DNA of 64,000 nt from assembly GCA_033807775.1 (NCBI GenBank), contig CM066314.1, forward strand, positions 32,599,001-32,663,000, read 5' to 3'. This document shows, one piece after another, positions 54,495 through 64,000 of the stretch (within the stretch, counting starts at the first letter, position 1; the number at the start of each line of letters is the position of its first letter). The notes under the pieces are model-generated. The model saw nothing but the letters and a program-made list of their open reading frames with translations. It made no database searches and was not told the origin of the DNA. Source of the DNA: Saussurea involucrata. Lineage: Eukaryota > Streptophyta > Magnoliopsida > Asterales > Asteraceae. Made by a program: the position numbers and the translations under genes.

Positions 54495-57400
54495 ATGGCG
54501 GATCAAGAACAACAACAACATCCTGACGAGCAAATTCCTCCTCAAGAAGAATTTATCGATGAAGCAGCTGATAATGCTTTGGTCGCCCCTGACCATGACA
54601 TCGAGATAGAAGCCAACAACCATCATTTGGATGCAGCTGAGTTCCGACCACAACCACAACACCGTGTGATCGTGGACATCTTACTTGGTCACCCTCTCCG
54701 TGAAGCCCTCACTGCCACAACCGACGTTCCACTGCTATATGTGTATCAAGTGTGGCTATCTGCCCAAGTCATTACGGCGGGCAATTCATAGACAATCACG
54801 GCGCGGATCGACAACCACCCCTTCACACTCACACCTGAGTCCTTCCGGCGTCTACTGTCACTATCTAAAGCCACCATCGGCGGACATCAACGATTCGACT
54901 ATGCGGTCAATGATGCAACTCTGTGTGCACAAGTACGCGCACCCGACTACAACCATGCTCTTGATCGACCTTCAGCGTTCAACCGCAAATATCTGGCGCC
55001 TATCTGGTACACCTTGTTCACCATATTGAACAGGTGTCTCTCATCCAGATGGAAGGGAATAGACCAGTGCACCGGCGACTTTCTTCGTCTATTCCATGCC
55101 GTGTGCTACAACAGACACGTCGACTGCGCTATGATAATCTGGCGCGAAATGGTGCAAGCTATTCGACAAATTAGTGGGTCGAAGCAAAAGAAGTTCCTAC
55201 CCTAACCTCGCTTTCTTTCCTTGGTTGTGCGACAACACATGGATGCGAATCCAACAATACCGCGACGTCTTAACCATCCGGTATGTCCTCCTTTTCACTT
55301 GCAATATATGGTGATTCGAAACCCGTCCAACGCCATAGCCATGCCCCTACCTGACGCCCTACTGGCACACGCGGACCCCAATGCACCGAATGTGGTAGAA
55401 TATAGGAGAGCGATAGCTGCTCCCATGGTCCAACCAGCGTCGGAGGGACCTCCCCAGGGAGATAGAACTGAGGGACGTGAGGGTCCTAGGACAAGAGGTG
55501 GCAGGGCCCGGGCAGCAGGGGCTCCCGGGCGGGATATGTTAAGAGTACGTGGGAGGGGAACAGGTGCATTGGATACACGGCCCAGCACTACCCAAGCCGG
55601 ACTAAGCCAACACTCCATTCCCACCACCCGAACGACATCCGAAGCCGGTACATCGTCTAGACCAATGCCAAACCATGACTCTGAGCCTTACCTTTCTGAT
55701 CCTCCCTCACCGACCAGACAGGTTGAGGATGTAGATTCTGACTCCACTGCGTCCGATACCACCCGTGCCCTACGGTTATCCTTAATACCTCATGGTATCG
55801 GACCCAACCCAGACTTTACTGAAGGAATCCCTTCTGAATCACCAAGACCACCTCCAATCCCTACTACCCAGCTCGATACGGGAGATACAAGGAGAGAGGA
55901 GGGAGTCTTAGTTGAAAATTAGGAGGAGTTAGAACATGTGAGAAGGAGGGAATTACGGTCGAAAGCGAACCAAGAAAGATTGAGCCGTAAAGATAAAGAG
56001 GCTCCTGAGCGAATCCAGCCAAGTGTCATCCGGGTAGCCACATCTGCTGTCCCGTCTCATCCATTGGGACGGGGTATTGAAGGAGCCGCCATGGACCCAG
56101 CGGCGCAATTGAACAACCCCCTCAGCCACTCATCCGTCTATCAAAAGACGGGTGTTTCAACTTCTACCGGTCTCTCAATCGGAGAGTACGGGTATTGAAA
56201 CAAGAGACCAGCAACCCCCGGTCTCGACATCTTTGAGTGCACTATTGAGTCTAGAGCCACTTGTTATTAAACATTCTTCGGCTAGGACACAGGATGAGAC
56301 TCACCAATTTGATACTCTTCGTGACTCGATCGGAACTTCCGTAGGATCTCCACTTTTAAGTGGAATTCGAGGATCAGAAGGAAATCCTACCACGGCTACC
56401 CCTGTGCCAACCGTGAACGTAGGTGGCTCTGCCTCTAAGGTAGACACCTTAACGGGTAATCTAAGTGATCCCGATGTTATTTTACCTGACTCTGTGTCAA
56501 AGAGATATCTGGACAGCGCCCTAAAGGCTATCCGCGAGGCAATGGAACAGCGCTTTACCAACGAGCTCGACAAACTGAAGGCTCTGATCAAAGGTAAAGA
56601 GAAGATGGTCGAACCTGAAATTGCACCAACACCTCCCCTGGCTCCGGCTCAACCTATCTATACGGTGGACACCTTTAAGACCATGCTTCTGGCTTAGCTG
56701 CTCCAACAATCCGAAAATGACGCCTCTACCGAAGCATACCTGATATCCGTTCTACAATCACAAGTCACTGCTCCTTCGTCATCCGTTACATATCGAGTGG
56801 ACCAGCTTGACACGACTCTTAAGGACGTACAACAATCACTCACAACGCTGTCCGAGAGGGTCAGAACACTCGAAAACACCTGCAAGAGTCAAGATGGCGG
56901 ACTCAAGCATCGGCACGATGACCAAGACGACCCTGGTCACCGTGAGGGGGAGAACAAGAGAATACGCATGTCCGAGTTCGATCCAATCATCCCTGAAACT
57001 ACTGTGGTTCAACCGGAACCTTCAACTGCGGCAACTACAACCGAAACCGGACCCGAAGCCGAGTTGCCTTTAACCGAGATGGTACAGGATATGGACATCT
57101 CCGATGACGAAGACCCGATGGTTGAAAATCCTGAGGGAACATCACAGGAATTGGTCACCTTTGATACATCAGATAGGTATACTATCAATCTGATAGATCC
57201 AGACACCGAGATCGACCCGGAGACCGAAGATGCATGGTATGAAAAAGCCGCCAGTGCCGTAAATCTCCAGGTAAACCTGATCTTCCCTACTGATGAAGAC
57301 GATAATGTCGACTATGACCAATTTCTACTTTAAAACCTGTATGGTACACCCGTTCACTCTGTTCAAGCCGCGGAAACTTCTACAAGACCCGATACTACAT

Positions 57401-58344
57401 CTGCTGAAATTCCGACATCTCCTCTGCAACCGACAGCTTTTGATCTTTCTCCCTCTCCACCGCAACTAATCCCATAGGAGAAGATCACAATATTTATTCC
57501 TCACCTGGAGGAATCTCTGAAAAGGCTGTTCGTTCACAGGTTACGCCCTATCGAGCCTACTTTTTGCATTGGTATTTATAGTTCCAACCCCGAATACCAA
57601 AGCCAGTACATAAACGCAATGAAGCGGTGTCTGCCAGTTAGCCAAGTCCGAACAAAGCACAAGATCACCGAAGTGCTCAACATCCAAACAGGTAGAATTC
57701 TGAAAGTTTTGTTTCCCATCTTCACCGTCCGACGAGAAGACGGAAATGAATGGATTTTTTCCGAAGCTGACTTCAAGAATCTCCTACCGTTCGACTTCTA
57801 TGTTATACTGAAAGACCTCCGAACCAGAACCATCCGACCGCTTCATGTAACCAAAGCGCTCCAAGCTGTTCGTTGATTCCTAGTCCGTACCATCATGATG
57901 TCCTATCTCACGGATTTCCAAATGGCAATCGAGAACAGAGCAAAGAAGGTAAATCTGATAAAGCTGAATCTGATAGCGCCCGAACTGAAGATGTATCCCG
58001 AGAACGCACTGCTTCTAGAACCAGAATTTGGGATTGTCTACATCAACGATCAGAATGAAAAGAAATTTCTTCGCTTCAGTTAGGTTGATAGATTTTGCGA
58101 CGGCACGCTCTTCAAGGTCCAAAATGCTCTTCGCAACATCATTTCTTACGAATCAGAAAATCAAAGGCTTTCATATGTTCCCAATCCGAATGAGATAACC
58201 GCTCGAAAAGCCTTAGAATTGGTTGAAGAAAGCATCGACTATCGCTGTGTTATCCAAATGTTCGAGGTACACTTTGCGCTCCGTAAAATATATGTCTACA
58301 ACTGGCGCGAACTCGAACTTCAATACAAAGGGGGAGATTGTTAG
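54495..58344 (+). pseudogene. Extra (env-like position) ORF of G
   Basis: ATG at 54495. About 1280 codons with stops at 54789, 55203, 55920, 56695, 57331, 57475, 57873 and 58081 and one frameshift near 56160-56195. Residues 1-50 acidic. Residues 55-235 hold a compact block (HPLREALTATTDVPLLYVYQ, FTLTPESFRRLL, LFTILNRCLSSRW, FHAVCYNRHVD) known to me from ORFs lying after pol in plant copia elements. A Pro/Arg/Gly-rich region, a coiled coil near 56810-56880 and a second conserved block (EWIFSEADFKNLLPFDFYVI) follow. No signal peptide or membrane helix is evident, so 'envelope' describes its position only. The last codons read through the polypurine tract, and the stop TAG lies in the 3' LTR. 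Confidence 0.68.
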
Positions 58345-58600
58345 GGTCAATATTTGATTGTATAGAAGTTCAAGGGCTTGTTTGTATTTCTTTATTTTGA
58401 GCCAAGTTAGTGAACGGGTCGTGGGCTTGTTAACCACGGGCCTGACATATATAATGTTTGTTTAGCCTTTGTTTTAGGCTAGTTGTCATTTTAGCTTTCC
58501 TACTCTTAATTGTAAACTCTTTTATTATTGAAAGCAAATGGATGACCAGTTGAAATCATAACCATTGTTCTTACATATTGATTTCTACATTGTTCGTTGC
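58339..58600 (+). repeat. 3' LTR of G
   Basis: Starts TGTTAGGGTCAATATTTG directly after AAAGGGGGAGAT, matching 13863 onwards. The right end is set by where H coding sequence resumes (GATTCTGAGACTCAC), so it is accurate only to about 20 bp. The duplication expected at its edge (ATACC at 13858) is not seen. Confidence 0.8.
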
Positions 58601-59880
58601 ACGATTCTGAGACTCACAATACCACTAAGAGTCTTGGTGATTTGGTTCACATCGACTTATGGGGTCCTTATCGTGTGGCCAGTAGAGAAGGGTACAAGTA
58701 TTTTCTAACTATAGTTGATGATTTTACTCGATCTGTGTGGATTTTTTTGTTAAAGCATAAAAATGAAGTTTATGACAATATTGTGGATTTTCACAGCTTG
58801 CTAATCACTCAATTTGGAAAACGTGTAAAGGTGTTCAGAAGCGATAACGGGTCTGAATTTAAAAATAATATGTTAGGTGAGTTCTTTAGGAAAAATGGAA
58901 CTGTGCATCAAACGTCTTGCGTATACACACCCCAACAGAATGGGGTTGTAGAACACAAGCATCATCATTTACTCAATGTTGCTAGGGCACTCATGTTTCA
59001 AGGAGAAGTCACATTAAATATGTGGAGTGAGTGTATACTCACTGCCACATATCTCATAAACAGAACTCCCTCTTCAGTTCTGAATGGGAAATCTCCCTAC
59101 GAGCTTGTTTATTTGCACCTGTTTTAACTCATTTAAGTAGTTTTGGATGCTTATGTTTTGCTATTAAACATAATAACACTGACAAATTCTCTTCTAGAAG
59201 TGAAAAATGCGTTTTGCTTGGCTATTCTAATTCCAAGAAAGGATATAGATTATATAGTCTTGATTCAAAACAAATTGTAATTTCTAGAGATGTAAAGTTT
59301 TACGAAACCATCTTTCCATTCAAAATGCGTGCAACCAAACAAGATTCTGGTTCTAGTGATTTGAATACTTTAAATTTTTTCGATTCCATTTTTGTTCAAA
59401 CTAATGATTTCAATCTTGATCCACCCGATGATGATAATAGGGAGAGTGCTCAAGAAAATTCAAATGTTAATACTTCTTAAAACAATAATAAAAGGAACCA
59501 TGATTATTTGAGTGGTCAGGATAGAGCTATCGGGTCTAGTGATCCTGGTCCTACTGTAGATAGGGCTACTGGATCTAGTGATCCTGACAGTACTAGTATG
59601 ACTGCAAATGATCATGGGGAGGCTGAGTTTAGTCCCTTACGTATTCAACATCATGATGTAAACTTGAGCTCCCCTTATGAGGGAAATACTTCTGAGCCAA
59701 ATACAAATACTTTAGTTAGAAAATCTAGTCGTCCTTCGAACTTGCCACGATGATTCAGTGACTATGTTGTTGAGGGTAAAGTAAAATATGGTCTTGAAAA
59801 AGTAGTCAACTATGCAAGTCTTGGTCAGGAAAACTTTTGTTTTGTTTCAACCTTAAATAAGGCTGTAGAACCTGAATTTT
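58601..59880 (+). pseudogene. Integrase of H (continued) and linker
   Basis: Resumes right after G. Integrase Asp 1 in LVHIDLWGPYR, Asp 2 in FRSDNGSEF, Glu in NGVVEHKHHHLLN (the usual Arg after Glu is His). The frame is open to 59127, then shifts near 59115 and goes on as LSSFGCLCFAIKH, SEKCVLLGYSNSKKGYRLY and DVKFYETIFPF. Stops at 59478 and 59751 lie in the variable Ser/Asp-rich linker that leads to RT. Confidence 0.88.
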
Positions 59881-59889
59881 TTTACTAGG

Positions 59890-61421
59890 CTAGTAAGGAC
59901 GGAAATTGGATCATTGCAATGAACGAAGATATGGAGGCTCTGTATAGAAACAATACATGGGTTCTAACAGATTTGCCTCCTGGTCGTAAGCCTATTGGCT
60001 GTAAATGGGTTTACAAAATAAAGTACAAATCAAGTGGAGAAATTAAGAGATATAAGGCCAGGTTAGTTGCAAAGGGCTATTCACAAAGGGAAGGTCTAGA
60101 CTATGAAGAGACCTTCTCTCCAGTAGTTAAAATGGTAACAGTCCGTTGTGTTATTGCCTTGGTTGTGCAAAATAAGTGGCCATTGTGCCAACTTGATATA
60201 AATAATGCTTTTTTATATGGTGATCTTAATGAAGAAGTGTATATGTCATTACCTCCTGGATATTTTACACCAAATGATGGAAGAGTTTGTAAATTAGTAA
60301 AATCTCTCTATGGTTTAAAACAGGCTCCACGGCAGTGGTATGAAAAATTGTCTTCATGTCTTGTTGAGAATGGTTTTGTGCAATGTTCTAGTGATTACTC
60401 ACTCTTTACTAAAAGTGTTAATTCTGTATTTTTAATTCTTTTAGTTTATGTTGATGACATTGTTCTTACTGGAAATGACTTGTCTGAAATTAAGAAAGTC
60501 AAGGAACATTTGCAATCTAGTTTTAAAATAAAAGATTTGGGTGAGTTAAAATTCTTTTTGGGAATTGAAATTTTGAGGACTGAAAAAAGAATTTGCATGT
60601 CTCAAAGAAAATATTGCTTAGAATTATTAAGTGATTTTGGTTATCTAGGGGTTAAACCTATATGAACACCAATGGACATGAACTTAGTTGTCACGGACTC
60701 TTTGGGTCTAGACTCCAAAGATCCTCCCTTAAAGGATTTTACTGCTTTTCAAAGACTAGTAGGAATGTTAATATATCTTTTGGCTACTAGACCAGATATT
60801 GCATTTGTTGTACACTGTTTAAGTCAGTTTATGCACTCACCTAGGTTGTCTCATTTGAAGTTAGCTCTTAGGGTATTACGATATTTGAAATTATCACCTG
60901 GTAAAGGAGTTAACTTCTCTGCATCTACAGATTTTAAATTAAATGTCTATGTTGATGCTGACTGGGGAAAGTGTCTTACGACACGACAGTCAGTCACTGG
61001 GTATTGTCTGTTTTTGGGAAACAGCATGATTTCGTGGAAGAGCAAGAAACAAACTACTGTTTCACGCTCTTCTGCAGAATCGGAGTACAGGGTAATGGCC
61101 TCTGCACTCTGCGAAATTATTTGGGTTTTAGAAATTTTGGCAGATTTGAAAATTAAAAATTTGCTTCCAGTAAATTTATATTGTGATAACAAGTCTGCTA
61201 TTCAAATTGCGAATAACCCAGTTTTCCATGAAAGAACAAAGCATATTGAAATTAATGTACACCAAGTGAGAAACAAAGTATCTTCTGGAATGTTGAAAAC
61301 TGTTAAAGTAGCTTCAACAGAAAATCCAGCAGATATATTCACTAAGTCACTTGGTATAAGTCAACATAACTATCTTTGTGGAAAATTAAAATTATTGGAT
61401 TTGTTCAGGTGTCAAGATTGA
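59890..61421 (+). pseudogene. Reverse transcriptase and RNase H of H
   Basis: WIIAMNEDMEALYRNNTW opens RT. CKWVYKIKYK, ARLVAKGYSQREGLDY, QLDINNAFLYGD, SLYGLKQAPRQW and LLVYVDDIVLTGN (YVDD at 60447-60458) follow. One stop (TGA 60663-60665) breaks the frame in the connection (GVKPI / TPMD). RNase H is intact after it: VYVDADWGKCLTTRQSVTGY, SAESEYRVMA, LYCDNKSAIQIANNP and ENPADIFTKSL, ending TGA at 61419. Only one lesion in 1.5 kb, so this half of H decayed slowly or recently. Confidence 0.9.
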
Positions 61422-61428
61422 GGGAGGG
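61418..61428 (+). other. Polypurine tract of H
   Basis: TTGAGGGAGGG precedes the 3' LTR start TGTTAAAAGG, overlapping the RNase H stop codon. Confidence 0.8.
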
Positions 61429-61448
61429 TGTTAAAAGGTAAAGGTTTG
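61429..61448 (+). repeat. First 20 bp of the 3' LTR of H
   Basis: TGTTAAAAGGTAAAGGTTTG equals the 5' LTR start. It is cut by element I at 61449. Confidence 0.9.
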
Positions 61449-62480
61449 TGTTGGTATTTTTAACATATTATAATCGTACACAGGATTATATTTTGAATCA
61501 CGAAAAACGAAACAGAAAGAGAAGAAGCAGAAAATTAAAGGAAATGAATTCCTAGAAACGAGAACCGCTGAGGCTCGTGTTGGACACGATTCCCTTAAAC
61601 AGATTTTCAGTCTGTTCCCAGGGTACAACAACGAAAGCAGTTTTAGAGAACTGCCAGAGATGACAATCTTGCCCGGAAAATTCGTCGGAAATAAATTCGT
61701 ATGCTACTGTTCGAGTTTCGTATGGAGAGAATACCGAGAGAGAGAGAGAGAGTTGAGTTCTGAAAACGTGTTCAGTTCGTTTTTTTTTTATGAAAACGAG
61801 ACCATGTATTTATATTGGTATTTGAAACCGACAACCATAAATCCGTAATTAAAGAATTGATTACAGAAACCGACACTCTTAATTACGAATTAAAACTGTA
61901 ACCGACATTCATAAGTTCGAAATTAAGAAATTGATTATGAAACCGAAAATCTTAATTACGAAATACAAACTGTAACCGAAATACAGTTTCAGTTTCAAAA
62001 AAAATACAAACTGGTCAAACGAATTTTTAGCAAAACCGAGCTACGTGAGCACGAGAATTTGGAGCTGCATTCGTGTCCACAGGTCGCGCTCGCACACAAG
62101 TTCGACGATTTTAGCTTACGAAATCGTCCATCGGCACCCCCCCTGTGCGTGGGTAGGAGTTAGAGTAAAACCAATCAATGAGCCTGTCAACTCCTCACAC
62201 TTCTTTGATTATAAACCAAAGAAAGTTTACTCTCTCTTCCTATATGGGACACCTTCCCACACCCAACTTGGTTTTTGCTAATTTCATCCAATTACTCATC
62301 TTTGAGCATCGATATCTCATTCACACATACTTCGTTTTGGACGTATTATATATCGTTTCGAAGCTCTCATATAGGAGAACATAAACCCACTAAGAGTTAA
62401 TTATATATAACACATATACATACATTTAAATGCGTCCAAAGTTTAGTAAAAACCATATTTTTTACTACAAATTTCCAACG
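61449..62480 (-). repeat. 3' LTR of I
   Basis: 1032 bp, + strand start TGTTGGTATTTTTAACA and end AAATTTCCAACG (expected ...CCAACA). Contains a (GA)n run (about 61736-61756) and imperfect repeats of CTTAATTACGAA / AAACTGTAACCGA (61850-61990). Confidence 0.75.
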
Positions 62481-62975
62481 ATCCCCCACATGAATGGAGA
62501 TCGATCTATGCATACGAAAGTTTCCCTACGAAATTTCCAATAGTCGAATCTTGCATAGGATAGGTAGGTGTTACCCTTTGAACCTTCCCTTGTGAAACAT
62601 ACTTAGTCTCCTAGTTGTCAGTAGACTCGATGTCTTTGAACTGAACTACCATTTATGTAGACGACAATACATTTCACACAAGACTCTTCCTAACAAGGTC
62701 ATATCCTCATAGTCGTGTTCGTTATGGTCATGAACACTAGCCTGGTTCAGCGAGAGCAGTTAGGAATTGCACACCCACAATTCCCTTCAAAGCGACCCCA
62801 CTTCTCTCTCACATAGGTGATTTTCAATAATCATTAAAAGCTATAAGCTTAGCCTCACTATCACTGATTTGGAGGTTTTATTCCCCCACAGTGACCTCCC
62901 TCATTCATACAACTAGGTTGTCCTTTTGAACCCAGATCTTGGGATCTCCAGTCTTCTGGGTAAGGTTTCCTTTGC
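62481..62975 (-). other. Polypurine tract and 3' untranslated region of I
   Basis: The complement of the polypurine tract is ATCCCCCACATG at 62481. The rest has no open frame. Confidence 0.6.
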
Positions 62976-63240
62976 ATGAATTATTCATTCAAGGGCTTTA
63001 GTCCCATTCCTCTTGACGACTTATGGACTAAATCTCTACTTAGGCCTTTAGTAAGCGGATCCGCAATGTTATCTTTTGACTTCAGATGGTCAATCGTGAT
63101 AACTCCAGTAGAGAATAATTGTCGTATCATATTATGTCTACGTCTAATGTGTCTAGACTTCCCATTATACATTGTACTTTGAGCTCTACCAATTTCCGAT
63201 CGGTTATCACAATGTATACCAAATGACCGTTACCGGCTTA
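62976..63240 (-). pseudogene. RNase H end of I
   Basis: Minus strand: MYNGKSRHIRRRHN, then GVITIDHLKSKDNIADPLTKGLSRDLV, the KDNIADPLTK pattern of copia RNase H. Upstream parts (HCDNRSEIG) are in a neighbouring frame, so the gene is frameshifted. Confidence 0.75.
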
Positions 63241-63510
63241 GGCCATCCGGGAATATCTTCCACAAACTAACGTAGCCATTTGAATAAAACCACATTTATC
63301 CAAGGCGATAAATTCAGATTCCATCGTGGATCTATTAGAGTCAATCGGAGTTATAGCTATACTAGTACCTCCTTTTATTAATTTTCTCAAGAATCTTGTC
63401 CACGTAATGTGTTTGACTTAACATCAGACCATAATGGGTTCTTGTGATCTTGACCCCAAGAATCACTTCCGCTAAACCCATGTCTTTCATGTCAAACTTG
63501 GATTTCAACA

Positions 63511-63792
63511 TTATCCTTCATGGACCATATCAATTTTGTCATCATTACCAATGATAAGTATATTATCAACATATAAACACAAGATGACATAATCATGAGT
63601 GGTGTTTTTCATATAAACACATTTGTCACACTCACTTAATTTATAACCGCTTTCTAACATGGCTTGATCAAACTTTTGATGCCATTGCTTTGGAGCTTGC
63701 TTTAGGCCATACAAAGACATAACAAGTTTACAAACCTTGTTCTCTTGTCTTGGGGCAACGAATCCCTCAGGCTGCTCCATATAGATTTCCAT
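63511..63792 (-). pseudogene. RT fragment of I with altered catalytic box
   Basis: Minus strand: EIYMEQPEGFVAPRQENKV, MSLYGLKQAPKQWHQKFD, CVYMKNTTHDYVILCLYVDNILIIGN. The catalytic YVDD reads YVDN (63562-63573; GAT AAT), a change expected to abolish polymerisation. The frame stops at 63511, and further sequence toward RNase H is littered with stops. Upstream RT is replaced by a tandem repeat. Confidence 0.82.
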
Positions 63793-63814
63793 TTAGTAAA
63801 CATTTTTCACATCC

Positions 63815-64000
63815 TCTATATTAAGTTGATTTTCAACTTCATTTATAAACAAGACAAACTTGTGTAAAATTAATCTAGACCTTCCTTTTGTCTATATTAA
63901 GTTGATTTTCAACTTCATTTTTAAACAAGACAAACTTGTGTAAAAATAATCTAGACCTTCCTTTTGTCTATATTAAGTTGAATTTCAACTTTATTTTCAA
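63815..64000. repeat. Tandem repeat of 76 bp at the right window edge
   Basis: TCTATATTAAGTTGA starts at 63815, 63891 and 63967, with the text between repeating (TTCAACTTCATTT..AAACAAGACAAACTTG, CTAGACCTTCCTTTTG). At least 2.4 units, continuing beyond the window. Confidence 0.9.

Larger units (their letters stand above)
13863..58600 (+). mobile_element. Element G: Ty1-copia with a long extra ORF after pol (SIRE-like plan)
   Basis: LTR pieces beginning TGTTAGGGTCAATATTTG lie at 13863 and 58339. Between them, outside the inserted B and F, are gag, protease, integrase, RT, RNase H, a spacer with PPT-like repeats and a TCCGG-rich array, an extra ORF of about 1280 codons, and a polypurine tract. 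About 11.6 kb remain when B and F are removed. An ORF between pol and the 3' LTR is the hallmark of the SIRE/Maximus group, where it is called env-like. The short LTR (about 250 bp) is unusual for that group. The 5' LTR is fused to gag by deletion. No clean target duplication was found. Confidence 0.82.
10413..61448 (+). mobile_element. Element H: outermost Ty1-copia retrotransposon
   Basis: The 5' LTR (10413-10819), a tRNA-iMet-type primer-binding site, leader, gag, protease and the start of the integrase region run to 13862. The element resumes at about 58601 with integrase, RT, RNase H, a polypurine tract and the first 20 bp of the 3' LTR (61429-61448), which repeats the 5' LTR start TGTTAAAAGGTAAAGGTTTG. 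The middle is filled by G and everything inside G. The 3' LTR is cut by element I. Without insertions about 6.3 kb is visible. Order PR-INT-RT-RH defines copia. Confidence 0.9.
61449..64000 (-). mobile_element. Element I: Ty1-copia, reverse orientation, runs off the window
   Basis: A long LTR (61449-62480) followed, on the minus strand reading inward, by a polypurine tract and decayed RNase H and RT sequences in copia order. It landed in the 3' LTR of H. The 5' half and the other LTR lie beyond 64000. If a duplication exists, its left copy would be GTTTG (61444-61448). Confidence 0.82.

Noticed and set aside
54495..58344. True viral envelope glycoprotein
   Set aside because: No signal peptide, transmembrane helix or fusion segment was evident; only the position after pol is env-like.

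Overview
The window looks like nuclear DNA of a flowering plant with a large, repeat-rich genome, very probably a eudicot. There are no bacterial operons, and no host protein-coding gene can be supported. Nearly every coding stretch is a piece of an LTR retrotransposon (Ty1-copia or Ty3-gypsy of the Tat type). An aster-family host would fit the G element with its long extra ORF after pol, but that is a weak inference.

From about 10.4 kb to the right edge the window is one stack of nested insertions, called A to I here. H (Ty1-copia, + strand, 10413 to about 61448) was hit by G (Ty1-copia with a long extra ORF, + strand, 13863 to about 58600). G was hit by B (Tat-like gypsy, + strand, 19405-25247, target duplication GCATC) and by F (Ty1-copia, - strand, 26382-53700, target duplication ACAAA). 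F carries C (Tat-like, + strand, 30981-50908, no target duplication, mismatched LTRs). C was hit by D (Tat-like, - strand, 36570-43825, target duplication GACGC) and E (Tat-like derivative, - strand, 44206-49737, target duplication GTAAG). The 3' LTR of H was separately hit by I (Ty1-copia, - strand, 61449 to beyond the window).

Left of the stack (1-10412) lie the end of another E-type element (A, with a 656-bp tandem duplication), a terminal-inverted-repeat MITE packed with a short palindromic unit, a degenerate tandem-repeat field, two GC-rich MITE-like pieces, and a gypsy remnant with a clear primer-binding site and gag fragment.

The most notable biology is in the Tat-like elements. B, C and D have no reverse transcriptase or integrase (C and B keep protease, D has lost it). 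Each carries, on the strand opposite to its own transcription, a gene of four exons in B and D (at least three in C). In B and D exon 1 is exactly 508 nt and exon 2 exactly 237 nt. Intron phases 1 and 1 agree in all three copies, all introns have GT-AG ends, and a TATA-like box lies about 205 bp upstream of the same ATG. The spliced frame in B is 624 codons including stop. The product resembles the plant 'putative gypsy type transposon' (Transposase_28) proteins plus a coiled coil. A perfect 22-bp palindrome sits between protease and this antisense gene in all three copies. A and E are the reverse case: no gag or protease, only scraps of pol, with E also keeping scraps of the antisense gene.

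All pol genes are broken by stops, frameshifts, deletions or insertions. F keeps the most complete pol. In the oldest layers many stops are explained by C-to-T or G-to-A changes, as expected of methylated, silenced DNA.
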